This document shows, in pieces, positions 13,400-22,212 of a stretch of DNA of 35,660 bases; positions within the stretch are counted from its first letter, which is position 1, and each line of letters begins with the position of its first letter. This DNA is from a virus: the IMG/VR virus record IMGVR_UViG_3300030114_000027, positions 1 through 35,660 of that record. The stretch is one strand, 5' to 3'. The notes below the pieces were generated by a model. The model did not search any database. It was given only the letters and a program-made list of their open reading frames with translations, and was not told the DNA's origin. The position numbers and the translations under genes were made by a program.

Positions 13400-14779
13400 T
13401 TATTTGCTTTTTGCCAATTTGTCTTGAATATCCTTCAAAGACATTTTTGCTTTTGGCTTAACTTCTTCTGGTTCTTCAACATCAGGTTCCGGAGCGTCGC
13501 CCTCACCGCCAATTGCTTCACGGATAGCTTCACGAATTTCTTCGTCCACCATAGATTTCTTAACCCGAACATCTAAATCGTTTTCGGCGATATATTCTTT
13601 CAGAGTTTCTCTGTCCATGTCATCAAACTCATCGTTAGTTGTTTCAGGTGCGTTATCAGAGGCAGTGGCAATAATAGCTTCGCGGATGAGCTCGCGAATT
13701 TCATCGTCCTCAAAGGATTTTTTTACCCGAACATCAAGTTCGTTTTCGGCAATATATTCCTTCAATTCTTCCCTATCCATGTCATCAAATTCGTCACCCG
13801 CTTTTTTCTTAACAGATTTTTTCACAGGAGCTTCTTCTTCTTCGTCATCAACAACTTTCTTTTTAGCGGCAGGTTTTGCAGTTTCCTTTTCAACCGTTTT
13901 CTTTACCAATTTTTTTGCAGGAGCTTTGTCTTCTTCGGCTTCTTCAACTGCGTCGTATTGAGAACGAATTTCTTCAAGTTTTTCAATCCAAGCTTCATTT
14001 TCAAATAAGCCAATTTCGTTTGTTTCATCGAAATTTTGAAGACCTTCTACAGCACGGTCAAAATCACGCATATTGTATTTTCCGATAATTTCATCCAATG
14101 GTTTTAAAGCCATAAATGCTTCCAACACTTCGTCGGTCAACGGATACGCAATATTCTTTTTAGGGAACGAAGTTTCGTAATAGTTTTCCCCCTTTTTTCG
14201 GTTTGGACTTTTCAAATACTTAACCAAAATTGGTAGACCTTCGTCTGGGTCTGTGAATGGGTCGATTTCAATAGCATCATCGTCTTCTTCAGAAAACGCC
14301 AATTTGTTCATTGCATCACGTACCATTTTCTTAAATTCCCATAGCATAGGATGTAATTCTTCGTCGGACGATACTTTTGAAGCATAAGCCATCCAACTGT
14401 AAGTAGGCTTCAAAGAATCTTTATCTCCAGAGATTGCGTCAAGCTTATCGCTATCTTTAGCGCAAAATTTAGTTGCCATTTTTGAATATTCTTCAACAAC
14501 ATCCATTTTTGTTCCGCCGTGCAATCTTGAATCGTTAATAGCGCCGCGCCCCATATCGCCATCTCTCTTAGCGAAGCTCAGCCAGTAACATTTTTTAGCT
14601 ACGTAAAAATTTTCCTTGCCAGGATGTGGTGGAAATATACGTATTTTTACAGACTTGCCATCTTCAAGATTCAAATACTCGTTATTGCTTGCGCCAATAA
14701 GAGTGTTGTCATCTTCGACATGCTTCTTCAATTTTTTAATAGGAGTAGCTTTGAATTGGCTACGAAAATCTTTTTCCAT
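13400..14779 (-). CDS. gp32-like single-stranded DNA-binding protein with tandem C-terminal repeats (459 aa)
   Basis: Likely the phage SSB. Residues 1-280 resemble phage gp32-type proteins: a basic N-terminus, an OB-like strand with VKIRIFPPHPGKENFY followed by CYWLSF, and a DPDEGLPILVKYL strand. Residues about 285-328 are a Lys/Ala/Glu linker. Two near-identical 41-residue units follow at 329-369 and 383-423, each running from DEFDDMDRE to IREAI. They resemble small helix-extended-loop-helix (HeH/LEM/SAP-like) modules, and the tail is acidic then basic. T4 gp32 is 301 residues, so the extra mass is the linker and repeats. It is directly upstream of recA and ends at a terminator, fitting a highly expressed coating protein. 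No clear gp32-type zinc site was seen. Confidence 0.65.
   Translation of the reverse strand: MEKDFRSQFKATPIKKLKKHVEDDNTLIGASNNEYLNLEDGKSVKIRIFPPHPGKENFYVAKKCYWLSFAKRDGDMGRGAINDSRLHGGTKMDVVEEYSKMATKFCAKDSDKLDAISGDKDSLKPTYSWMAYASKVSSDEELHPMLWEFKKMVRDAMNKLAFSEEDDDAIEIDPFTDPDEGLPILVKYLKSPNRKKGENYYETSFPKKNIAYPLTDEVLEAFMALKPLDEIIGKYNMRDFDRAVEGLQNFDETNEIGLFENEAWIEKLEEIRSQYDAVEEAEEDKAPAKKLVKKTVEKETAKPAAKKKVVDDEEEEAPVKKSVKKKAGDEFDDMDREELKEYIAENELDVRVKKSFEDDEIRELIREAIIATASDNAPETTNDEFDDMDRETLKEYIAENDLDVRVKKSMVDEEIREAIREAIGGEGDAPEPDVEEPEEVKPKAKMSLKDIQDKLAKSK
13511..13795 (-). repeat. In-gene tandem repeat coding two 41-aa modules
   Basis: The units at 13673-13795 and 13511-13633 encode almost the same 41 residues (differences are mainly E/T, E/D, F/M, ED/VD and L/A substitutions) and are separated by a 13-codon Ala/Thr/Asn-rich spacer. 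The nucleotide sequences are also visibly related (e.g. TCTGTCCATGTCATCAAA versus TATCCATGTCATCAAA on the plus strand). This indicates a fairly recent domain duplication inside the single-strand-binding-protein gene. Confidence 0.85.
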
Positions 14780-14795
14780 CTTTTGTTTGTTTTAA

Positions 14796-15314
14796 TTAAC
14801 CGATTAATTTCTTAGTTTTCTTAATAGTAATGTTATTAACTTTGCCCTGAATCATATCATCAGTAATGTCCCCCGTTTGCATACTCATAGACAATTTATC
14901 AAGCTTGCCCGATTTGTCTTTAGAGCTCCAAAATACGCTTTGGATATAGTCGCGATTCTTTTGAGTTTCGATAAAAGATTTCTTCATTGCTTGAAAACCT
15001 TTATCTAACATTATGGCTGAATTTAATTCGTCCACCGTCGCCGCCTTACCTCCTTTTTGATTGGTTATCTCAACCCTAAGACGTTCTTTCACTTTAGCTT
15101 CAAATATGTCCACGTTCAGTTTCTTTTCTGAAACTTGTGCTTCCATGTCAGCCAACAATTTACCAAACCGATTAACAATGACTGGGAACGTGATTATTTC
15201 GCCAATCAAATTTGAATAATCAATTTTCAACAAAGAATCAATATCGACTTCTTCATTAAACTCGTCGAATACCAATTTATAATCAGTACCTCCAACAGTT
15301 ATTAATTTAATCAT
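14796..15314 (-). CDS. Hypothetical protein, possible recombination mediator (172 aa)
   Basis: An N-terminal beta-rich segment (1-45) is followed by a mostly helical protein. The helix around residues 110-145 contains KGFQAMKKSFIETQKNRDYI and then the SVFWSS turn. This layout of a dense amphipathic helix with an F/YW motif and Lys/Asp-rich loops recalls phage mediator-type proteins of the UvsY group. Position next to the SSB and near recA supports the idea, but I cannot see a decisive signature, so function is tentative. It overlaps the Nmad1 gene by 8 bases. Confidence 0.6.
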   Translation of the reverse strand: MIKLITVGGTDYKLVFDEFNEEVDIDSLLKIDYSNLIGEIITFPVIVNRFGKLLADMEAQVSEKKLNVDIFEAKVKERLRVEITNQKGGKAATVDELNSAIMLDKGFQAMKKSFIETQKNRDYIQSVFWSSKDKSGKLDKLSMSMQTGDITDDMIQGKVNNITIKKTKKLIG

Positions 15315-15633
15315 CGTTGCTTGTTTTTAATATCGGTTTATCTTCCACAATATCAGATTTAAGGATATGCAACCCGATAACCGCGTATCCCATTATATCT
15401 TTAAGAGTGTCTTCCAGACTTTCAAAATTAGCGGGGATTCCCCTCATTTGTTTTTCCACCAAACTCCTGTACCTTCGAGCCTTGTCCCAAATATGTACCA
15501 TATTCCCATTAACTCCTAAATCAAACGAAGCCCCACCGTAATCTAAATTCTTTTTTACGAGAATAACCGTAACCGCCGCGAATATTTCTTCGATAGTTTC
15601 CTTTGTCATTCTTTCTTTTTCTTCCTTGCCCAT
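15307..15633 (-). CDS. Nmad1 / DUF1599 family protein (108 aa)
   Basis: Matches the small Nmad1 (nucleotide-modification-associated domain 1, formerly DUF1599) layout: a helical N-terminus, KKNLDYGGASFDLG, HIWDKARRYRSLV, and the C-terminal helix FESLEDTLKDIMGYAVIGL. Family proteins are about 90-110 residues and recur beside thymidylate-synthase-like genes in phages predicted to make modified bases; their reaction is not established. Here a 406-aa ThyA-family gene and an HD nucleotidase lie in the same operon, which agrees with that association. An alternative start at codon 9 is possible. Confidence 0.75.
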   Translation of the reverse strand: MGKEEKERMTKETIEEIFAAVTVILVKKNLDYGGASFDLGVNGNMVHIWDKARRYRSLVEKQMRGIPANFESLEDTLKDIMGYAVIGLHILKSDIVEDKPILKTSNDD

Positions 15634-15653
15634 TCTTTATAAATTTTTTATGT

Positions 15654-16292
15654 TTAAAATTCCATTATTTTTTCAAAGTTCAACATTTCAGCGGGAAATT
15701 TACTCGCCAATACTTCAATCAATTCAGCTTTAGCTTCAAATTGACTGTTGTGAACATATTCAATCCTATTTAAGAAGTCATCATTCCCCAATGCTATTTC
15801 ACGAACTACGTAAAATTCGACTGCAAGCCAGTCGCACCACTTTACAAACTTTTTTACACCACACACTGGATTTTGTATATAATCTTTCAACATTTTCGAA
15901 GCTGAAGTTATTTCCGGAAATTCAGATACATCCCCAATATGTTTTTTCTCGGTGAAATGTTTGTTTGCTAAATGCCCCGACAGCCTATCGAGTTCAGACC
16001 TTAATGCGTTGCCGTTAAAATCGTTGTACTTTGTTTCGTGCGATATATCCCTACGTAATAAACACTCATCCCAATCGTGTAAAGCTGACTGTCGAATAAC
16101 ATCTAATTTGTACTTCAATACTTCAACATTATCGGAATTACCAAATATATCTTCCAGCGCGATAGTGGCAAAAACTAAAACTTTGTAAGAATGTTGAGAA
16201 ACGCTTTCGTGCTTGATTACGTCAACTTCTTGCCATTGGATTATATTATCCAACCTCTTTAAATAATCCCCTTCGAAAATTCTTTTTAGCAT
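15654..16292 (-). CDS. YfbR-like HD-domain nucleotide phosphohydrolase (212 aa)
   Basis: An HD-fold metal-dependent phosphohydrolase, closest in pattern to bacterial YfbR (5'-deoxynucleotidase). First-shell residues read SVSQHSY (H34), LHDWDE (H72, D73, with E76), RRDISHETKY (D82 in the conserved D...KY segment) and KWCDWL (D154). Length (212) is close to YfbR (199). It probably hydrolyses dNMPs or other deoxynucleotides in the cytoplasm. It lies immediately downstream of the polymerase gene and upstream of Nmad1, so a role in reshaping the nucleotide pool is likely. The HD dATPase DatZ of aminoadenine phages is a related fold, but no PurZ is present here to suggest that chemistry. Confidence 0.8.
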   Translation of the reverse strand: MLKRIFEGDYLKRLDNIIQWQEVDVIKHESVSQHSYKVLVFATIALEDIFGNSDNVEVLKYKLDVIRQSALHDWDECLLRRDISHETKYNDFNGNALRSELDRLSGHLANKHFTEKKHIGDVSEFPEITSASKMLKDYIQNPVCGVKKFVKWCDWLAVEFYVVREIALGNDDFLNRIEYVHNSQFEAKAELIEVLASKFPAEMLNFEKIMEF

Positions 16293-16295
16293 GAT

Positions 16296-19200
16296 TTATG
16301 ATATTATATATATTTTTGTTTTGTCCCAAGAAAATACCCCTTTTTGACCTCGGTATGTATCCATCTTAACTCTACCGTTGATTACTATAACCTTGCCGTT
16401 CAGATCAGATACTTCTTCCGACATATCAGCCCATGTATCTGGCCATACCGTAACCCCTATCATAAAGTTGTTACTTTCTAAATTTATTGAAAGCATATTC
16501 CCGTTTTTAGTTTTACGCTCGTTAACCGCTATAACCTTGCCTGCTACAGCAACTTCGCTGCCCTCCTTCGCTTTATTGAACTCATCGCCCGCAATGTACA
16601 ACCCCGCTATTCTTTTGCTTGGTATGGCGTCTTTAATCATTGTTTCATAATCTACATCTCCAAACCCTGTCAAACGCTTTTGCTCGAATACCCAAAATGT
16701 ATTTTTATCGGCTTCTGGAGAATTATAGATATCAGGTAGTGGAACTCTTTTTAGATTAAAATACCAAACTAACAATATTTTCCTTTGCAACGGCATAGTA
16801 AAATCTTCAATTAAATCAAAAGCCCCCGCCAATATTAAATTAGTTATGACTCCTTTATTCACCTTACTCGGAACTCTACTGACAAATTCTTCCAAATCAA
16901 AGAATTTTCCCCCCTTGTTTCGTGTCTCCATTATGTTAGTAACAGCAACTTCCCCCACGCCTTTTATTTTTGTCAAACTAAAAAATATTCGTCTGTTTTT
17001 ATGGTCACAAGTAAAGTTTTGATCCGAGAAGTTCACATCTGGCGGTCGTATTTCAATTTCTTCGCCAATCTTTTTTATTTCCGCTAATCTGAAAGGTATA
17101 TCGACCTCACTTGCGTGTTGCAAAGAAGTTGTCCAAAATTCCAGCGGATAGTTTACTTTGAACCATTGACTCCAATATGACATTATTGAATAAGCGGCAG
17201 CGTGACTTCTATTGAAACCGTATCCAGAGAACTTGTCTAACTTTTCCCAAATTTCCCCTGCCTCAACTTCAGGGCACCCGCGAGATATAGCTCCGGCAAT
17301 AAACTTTTCAGACATAGCAGCCATGGCTTTCTTGTCTTTCTTTTTCATTATGGTTCTCAATATATCGGCTTCGACTAATGACAATCCGCCTAAAACGTGA
17401 ACCGCCTTCATAATTTGTTCTTGATAAATATATAACCCAGAAGTCCCTTCTGTTACCTCTTTTAATCCAAAATCGTAATGAGGTTTCTTTTTACCGTTTT
17501 TTATATCGGAATAATCTTGATGAGCGTTACTTTCCATTGGACCAGGACGAAATACAGCTGTCATTGCTATTAAATGCTCCAAGTTATCTGGTTTTACGCT
17601 CCGGCAATAACTCATCAGTCCTGTGGTACCGAATTGAAATACGTCCTCGTTCCATCCTCGCTTAAACATCTTAAAAACATTTTCATCGTCAAAAGGTATT
17701 TCGTTGGTATCAACCGTAATATTATAATTCGCTTTTATGAGCTTAATTATTTTTTGAAATTTGTCTAGTTGCGTTAACCCCAATATATCTTCTTTCAAAA
17801 ATCCGGACTTGTCCATGTACTTACCTTCCCATTCAGATACTAATAATCCGTCAATCATCTTAACGGGAAGCCACTCAAATAAGTCTATATCTCTTCCATC
17901 CGAAGCTTGCTTCGGTACAATTACAACAGCCGACGGGTGAACGGACGAAGCTCGGCACTGAAATACGGCGAACTTAATCATGTGGACCAGTTCTGGATAT
18001 GTCTGGACGAACTTAAACAATCGCTTTGATTTAGAAGCATATTCTATTAGGTCTCCCCAAGATTCTTGTTGCCAATCATCAATATCTTTAGTAAGCATAT
18101 TCATGTCGTCGAAATTTAGACCCTTTATTTTGCCAAAATCTTTTATGCAAGTCTTTAGTTTCATCCTTGTGTACGTTCCAATAACACAAGTATATGAATG
18201 ACCATATTTTTCTTTTATGTAATTTTTTACGCTATCTCTATATTCTGTAGGAAAATCCACATCAATATCGGGCATACTGTCAGCGCTTTTAGCGCGCTCG
18301 CCCGACACACGAGTTTCATTCAAGAAACGTTCAAACAATAAATCATATTTAATAGGGTCTACGTCGGTAATTCTCAGTAAAAAAGCAACCAAAGAACCGC
18401 ACACTGAACCACGTCCCGAGCCAACCATTATGTCGTTTTCACGGCACCAATGACAAATGTCCCAGTGAATCATAAAATAGTCGCAAAGACCGTTTGGTAC
18501 TATTACATTACATTCTGTCGCTAAGCGCTCCATATACAATTTCATTTCATCTTTGCTTAAATGCGATAGCCGAGTTTCGATGCCAACTTGCAACTGCTCA
18601 AAGAAAGAAGATTTAACATCAGATACTTCAAATAACGGCAATTTTCGTTCGCTTGTATTAATCTTCATTTCCACTGACTCGGACAATGAAACAGAGTTTT
18701 CTACGCCAGATACTATTACTTCTACTAAATCGTCAACATCTTCCAACCATTCCGAGTAAGACTCAACCGTATCTTGAAAACTTTTGTAAAATTGAGATTC
18801 GCTTTCTGCGTCGGCTCTGCCGTCTATTTTGTTCAGAGCTGACTTTAAACCGCCATTTTCTTTATCTAAATAGTAACTATCGTTTATCAATATGGGGTCT
18901 AAATATTTTCTGTATTTACAAATATACGTGTCTATATTGGACAAATGTTTTTTAAATAATGTAGAAGACGAATATTCAACCGTATCTATTTGGTAAAATA
19001 AAGAATCAAAAGACTTCTTATAAATGTTTATTAGATTGAAACAATGTTTCTTATCGTCTTTAAAGTAGTTGAATTCACTTTCTTTAGGTATTACCAAACA
19101 TAACCCGTCCCCGTATGTATAAAGTAACGTATCAGGAATAAAACCGTTGTAGTCGACGTTTATAGCCTTATTAATCAAAAGTAAATTTTTCCAGCCAGCG

Positions 19201-19814
19201 TAATTTAACACAAACAATTTTAATTCAAAAGTTTCTTGTATGTCCGCTTCAATATCGTATCCTATAGACACTGTGACGGTTTCTCCAAGAATACATTTTA
19301 TTTTGTTCTTTTCACACGCAGTTTGAAATGACAACGCTCCCGCTAATGTATTTTTATCGCATATGCCTAAAAATTTATGTCCTAAGAATTTTGCTTTATC
19401 AGCCCAAAGTTGACACCCCCCGCTCCCGTTTAATATTTCATATTCCGAATGAACCCCCAAATGTGAGAACTCCATGACTGTCGGTTCAGAAGTTAACCCA
19501 CGAAACTTAAAATCATTAAAGCTCGGTTTGAAAATTAATTCATTGTATTTGTTTTTACCTCTTGCTAAATTAGAATAATAAAACCTTCCTCCGAACTCAA
19601 AAAGTATGTTGTCTACTTCTTTATCATCTAATAAGTCATACTCTTCATCCGACAGAATAAAGCTGAAATCATCATCTATTATTTTCCCATCAAAAGATTT
19701 AAGGTAAAGATATTTACTCTCCCCCTCAATAGTAATAATGTCGGAACCATTATTATCTGATTCCGACACTACTAGTTTGTTTTCTTTAACCCAATTTAAT
19801 AAACTTTCAGTCAT
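16296..19814 (-). CDS. dnaE: DNA polymerase III alpha subunit, C-family replicase (1172 aa)
   Basis: The phage's own replicative DNA polymerase, of the bacterial DnaE type. A PHP domain begins at about residue 117 (SHLGVHSEYEILNG), preceded by roughly 110 extra residues that DnaE normally lacks. The PHP motif usually written TDHGN reads CDKNT (152-156), so a metal ligand His is missing and proofreading by PHP is doubtful. The palm contains VGSGRGSVCGSL (464-475) and the catalytic PDIDVDF (515-521, D518 and D520). Then come CRASSVHPSAVVI, fingers and beta-binding regions (VFRPGPMESN, FNRSHAAAYS), and a C-terminal OB fold around residues 1085-1170. Total length is similar to E. coli DnaE (1160). 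The start overlaps the thymidylate-synthase stop by one base. Confidence 0.95.
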   Translation of the reverse strand: MTESLLNWVKENKLVVSESDNNGSDIITIEGESKYLYLKSFDGKIIDDDFSFILSDEEYDLLDDKEVDNILFEFGGRFYYSNLARGKNKYNELIFKPSFNDFKFRGLTSEPTVMEFSHLGVHSEYEILNGSGGCQLWADKAKFLGHKFLGICDKNTLAGALSFQTACEKNKIKCILGETVTVSIGYDIEADIQETFELKLFVLNYAGWKNLLLINKAINVDYNGFIPDTLLYTYGDGLCLVIPKESEFNYFKDDKKHCFNLINIYKKSFDSLFYQIDTVEYSSSTLFKKHLSNIDTYICKYRKYLDPILINDSYYLDKENGGLKSALNKIDGRADAESESQFYKSFQDTVESYSEWLEDVDDLVEVIVSGVENSVSLSESVEMKINTSERKLPLFEVSDVKSSFFEQLQVGIETRLSHLSKDEMKLYMERLATECNVIVPNGLCDYFMIHWDICHWCRENDIMVGSGRGSVCGSLVAFLLRITDVDPIKYDLLFERFLNETRVSGERAKSADSMPDIDVDFPTEYRDSVKNYIKEKYGHSYTCVIGTYTRMKLKTCIKDFGKIKGLNFDDMNMLTKDIDDWQQESWGDLIEYASKSKRLFKFVQTYPELVHMIKFAVFQCRASSVHPSAVVIVPKQASDGRDIDLFEWLPVKMIDGLLVSEWEGKYMDKSGFLKEDILGLTQLDKFQKIIKLIKANYNITVDTNEIPFDDENVFKMFKRGWNEDVFQFGTTGLMSYCRSVKPDNLEHLIAMTAVFRPGPMESNAHQDYSDIKNGKKKPHYDFGLKEVTEGTSGLYIYQEQIMKAVHVLGGLSLVEADILRTIMKKKDKKAMAAMSEKFIAGAISRGCPEVEAGEIWEKLDKFSGYGFNRSHAAAYSIMSYWSQWFKVNYPLEFWTTSLQHASEVDIPFRLAEIKKIGEEIEIRPPDVNFSDQNFTCDHKNRRIFFSLTKIKGVGEVAVTNIMETRNKGGKFFDLEEFVSRVPSKVNKGVITNLILAGAFDLIEDFTMPLQRKILLVWYFNLKRVPLPDIYNSPEADKNTFWVFEQKRLTGFGDVDYETMIKDAIPSKRIAGLYIAGDEFNKAKEGSEVAVAGKVIAVNERKTKNGNMLSINLESNNFMIGVTVWPDTWADMSEEVSDLNGKVIVINGRVKMDTYRGQKGVFSWDKTKIYIIS

Positions 19815-21034
19815 TATAATTTACCTAAGTATTCGTGTGTGTAATTAGTTAACCTTGATGCAAAAAAGTTCTTAGCAAGCACTACAATGTCTAGAGTATC
19901 TGAATTTCCCCCCGCTATGTAACTGAAAGACTCGATTTGTTTTATCGCCCTTATCCTTAATGAATCTTTGTCAACCATACCGTCAGACATATTACTTTTG
20001 TATTGCAAATAAATTGCGCAAAGATTATACGCTAAATACAAATACTTAGAAAATTTCAATACTGATTGTAGCTCGGTTAATGAAGCAGTTTCGCCCGCTG
20101 CTAATTTAGTTAGATTATCTATAATCAAATTCAAATGTATGTCCACTTCCCTGAGTCGATTTCCAGGAACTTCGTGCTCAAAGTTGAAATCCATTTTTTG
20201 CGAATGAGACACTTCGTACAATTCAGGATGGGTAGATTCCTTAGCATGGTCTTCTTCAAATAACCTATCTTCAAAAGCATCTTTCATTTTTTCAGCCGTA
20301 TCGTTCCATTCATAGATATGCAAACTTTGCGAATTATGAGTTTGAGTACCTAATTCAACGCCTATGCAATTTGCGAATAACTCGGTCAAAAAGCTGAATT
20401 GAAAAATGTTCGTTGGCAACCCCCAATGCAAATCATTGCTTCGATTTTGTATCGTTGTTATCAACTTGCCTTTTCTTACTTTCAACATCACCGTATCATT
20501 ACAAGGAGTATCTTTTGTTTTTGCCCCTAAATCAAAATCTGGGTTCCAAATCTGTAATACAACTTGTCGACTATCTGAATTTTCATTCAATATCTTTACC
20601 GCATCGGCAATTTGGTCATGCCCTTGGGCCACATTCATATTTTCTTCCAAAAATGTATCTTCGGCTCTTACTCCCCAATGTCTTAATCTAAAACCGTATG
20701 GCGCATGAAATGTTTTGCCGTCGTCTGAAAAATCCGACATCTTTTTATTGAATAACGCTAAGAAGTGTACATCCTTCTTACCATTAAATATCCACATTGC
20801 TTCGGCAAGTAAAAAGAAAATGTTTATATCTCTACCGAATCCACCCACGCAGCGATTATACGGGTTTGTAAGCATCGTTTTGAAATCAAGAAGCTCTTTT
20901 GTTTTGCCAACTCGACTGTCTTGAATATCCAAATTATCTAACATCCATTTATTCAGTATCGGGTACACCGCTGAAAATTTAGTAGTTTTTGCTACCCCTA
21001 ACTCGGGACTTAATACATTATCAATGTCTTTCAT
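19814..21034 (-). CDS. Thymidylate synthase-family protein, extended (406 aa)
   Basis: A pyrimidine C5-methylating or hydroxymethylating enzyme of the ThyA superfamily. It has the catalytic Cys in DTPCND (C178), the phosphate-binding NRSND (197-201) and PTNIF, whose Asn (N209) aligns with the ThyA dUMP-reading Asn rather than the Asp of dCMP hydroxymethylases. The HNSQSLHIY motif (about 233-241) contacts the sugar. At 406 residues it is about 140 longer than typical ThyA, with a long C-terminal helical extension. It may make dTMP or a modified dUMP derivative. Start: an in-frame TTG precedes, but I choose ATG 21034 (TAAT-ATG context). A terminator ends the preceding transcript about 50 bases upstream, so a promoter probably lies at 21035-21085. 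Confidence 0.8.
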   Translation of the reverse strand: MKDIDNVLSPELGVAKTTKFSAVYPILNKWMLDNLDIQDSRVGKTKELLDFKTMLTNPYNRCVGGFGRDINIFFLLAEAMWIFNGKKDVHFLALFNKKMSDFSDDGKTFHAPYGFRLRHWGVRAEDTFLEENMNVAQGHDQIADAVKILNENSDSRQVVLQIWNPDFDLGAKTKDTPCNDTVMLKVRKGKLITTIQNRSNDLHWGLPTNIFQFSFLTELFANCIGVELGTQTHNSQSLHIYEWNDTAEKMKDAFEDRLFEEDHAKESTHPELYEVSHSQKMDFNFEHEVPGNRLREVDIHLNLIIDNLTKLAAGETASLTELQSVLKFSKYLYLAYNLCAIYLQYKSNMSDGMVDKDSLRIRAIKQIESFSYIAGGNSDTLDIVVLAKNFFASRLTNYTHEYLGKL

Positions 21035-21085
21035 ATTACACAATTTTATAATTTATACTTTATACTATTAGTAACGTTGGGGCAT

Positions 21086-21112
21086 AAAAAAAGAGCGCTG
21101 TAAAGCGCTCTT
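21086..21112 (-). terminator. Strong rho-independent terminator after the Lys/Ala-rich gene
   Basis: A perfect 9-bp stem, AAGAGCGCT with AGCGCTCTT, with a 4-nt loop is followed on the minus strand by seven T. It lies 26 bases past the stop of the 342-aa gene and separates it from the thymidylate-synthase/polymerase transcript. It is the cleanest terminator in the window. Confidence 0.92.
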
Positions 21113-21137
21113 CTCATTATATAAAGTCCAATTTACT

Positions 21138-22166
21138 TTATTCTTCTTCCTCAACTACAACCTTTTTTGTTTTTGATTTTGCTTCTGCTATTTTTGCTTT
21201 AGCGGCTGCAACCTTATCTACCACGGGAGCAGCTGTCTTGGCTACGGCAGGTTTTACGGTTTCTTTGGCAGATGCTTTTGCAGCAGGCGCTTCTGACTTC
21301 GCAGACTTTTTCAAATTTTCTTCCATTTTAGTTCTGTTTTCACCTAACTTTTTGTCAAGTTTATTTACAGATGTTTCGATGCTTGGAAGCAAAGCTGTCA
21401 ATATTTCCGTAAGTTCGTCAATATCCAATGCTTTGATAAAAGGAACTCCAGACCAGCAAATTTCGTGGTCGATTCCGTTCTCGGTTAACCCGTCAACATG
21501 ACCGTTGAATGTTGGTAAGTACAATGTTGCTACAAAAGTGTCATCTGCTTTTACTGAGCCATTTTCCAAAGACAATACGGCACGGTTTGAGTTTTTGCCT
21601 TTATATTTAACAGTAACTCCAGCGTTGCTAATCCAAGCGTACAAGTAATCTTCATCAGGGAATAACGCTTTCAAGAACTCAAAATGTACGCGGTCTTCTT
21701 CTACATCTTTAGGATTCAGTTTGGTTGCTTTGGCAGTTTTTACTACTTCTTCCTTTTTTGGGATAGATTTTGCAACTTCTTTAACCGCTGCTTTTGCGAC
21801 TGGTTTTGTGGCTGCTTTCGCTACTGCCTTTTTTGCCGGAATTTCTTCTTCTTCTTCTTCAACAACTACTGTTTTTTTAGCAGGTGTTTTAGAAACAGGT
21901 TTCTTCGCTGGAATTTCTTCTTCAGCAGCAAGTTCTTCTAATTCTTCTTCTGTTTCTGTTTTAGGTTCTTCTGCGGCTGGATTCTCATCCAAGTCAACAA
22001 ATGATTCAGCTAAGTCAATAAGAGTTTCAAGCTCTTCATCTTCCATACCTTCGATGCCATTTTTGATAAGAAAGGCGTTCACAACTGTTTTTGCTTCTTC
22101 TTCGCTTTTTTCTTTGAATCCCAATGCAGTCAATTTCTTGCTAGTGGGTGCGGTTAATTTTGTCAT
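21138..22166 (-). CDS. Lys/Ala/Glu-rich protein with a globular core (342 aa)
   Basis: A mosaic protein I cannot assign. Residues 1-60 form an acidic helical domain. Residues 60-150 are low-complexity, with repeated EEIPAKK blocks (about 83-89 and 107-113), runs of Glu, and Lys/Ala/Pro segments resembling histone H1 or bacterial histone-like tails. Residues about 155-265 look globular, with strands such as GVTVKYKGKNSNRAVLSL and a FNGHVDGL segment. Residues 280-342 are again Lys/Ala-rich and end in four Glu. The same linker style occurs in the gp32-like SSB. It is expressed just after a sigma-like gene and ends at a strong terminator, which suits an abundant DNA-associated protein. DNA compaction or replication-factor roles are guesses. 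Confidence 0.75.
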   Translation of the reverse strand: MTKLTAPTSKKLTALGFKEKSEEEAKTVVNAFLIKNGIEGMEDEELETLIDLAESFVDLDENPAAEEPKTETEEELEELAAEEEIPAKKPVSKTPAKKTVVVEEEEEEIPAKKAVAKAATKPVAKAAVKEVAKSIPKKEEVVKTAKATKLNPKDVEEDRVHFEFLKALFPDEDYLYAWISNAGVTVKYKGKNSNRAVLSLENGSVKADDTFVATLYLPTFNGHVDGLTENGIDHEICWSGVPFIKALDIDELTEILTALLPSIETSVNKLDKKLGENRTKMEENLKKSAKSEAPAAKASAKETVKPAVAKTAAPVVDKVAAAKAKIAEAKSKTKKVVVEEEE

Positions 22167-22212
22167 TTTGTTCGATTTTTTATTTGTTAAAACTATTTTG
22201 TTAAATACATTT

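Noticed and set aside
21049-21057. T4 late-promoter-like TATAAATTA upstream of the thymidylate-synthase gene
   Set aside because: One short AT-rich match in an AT-rich gap; no matching sites seen at the tail genes, so it is not evidence for gp55-type promoters.
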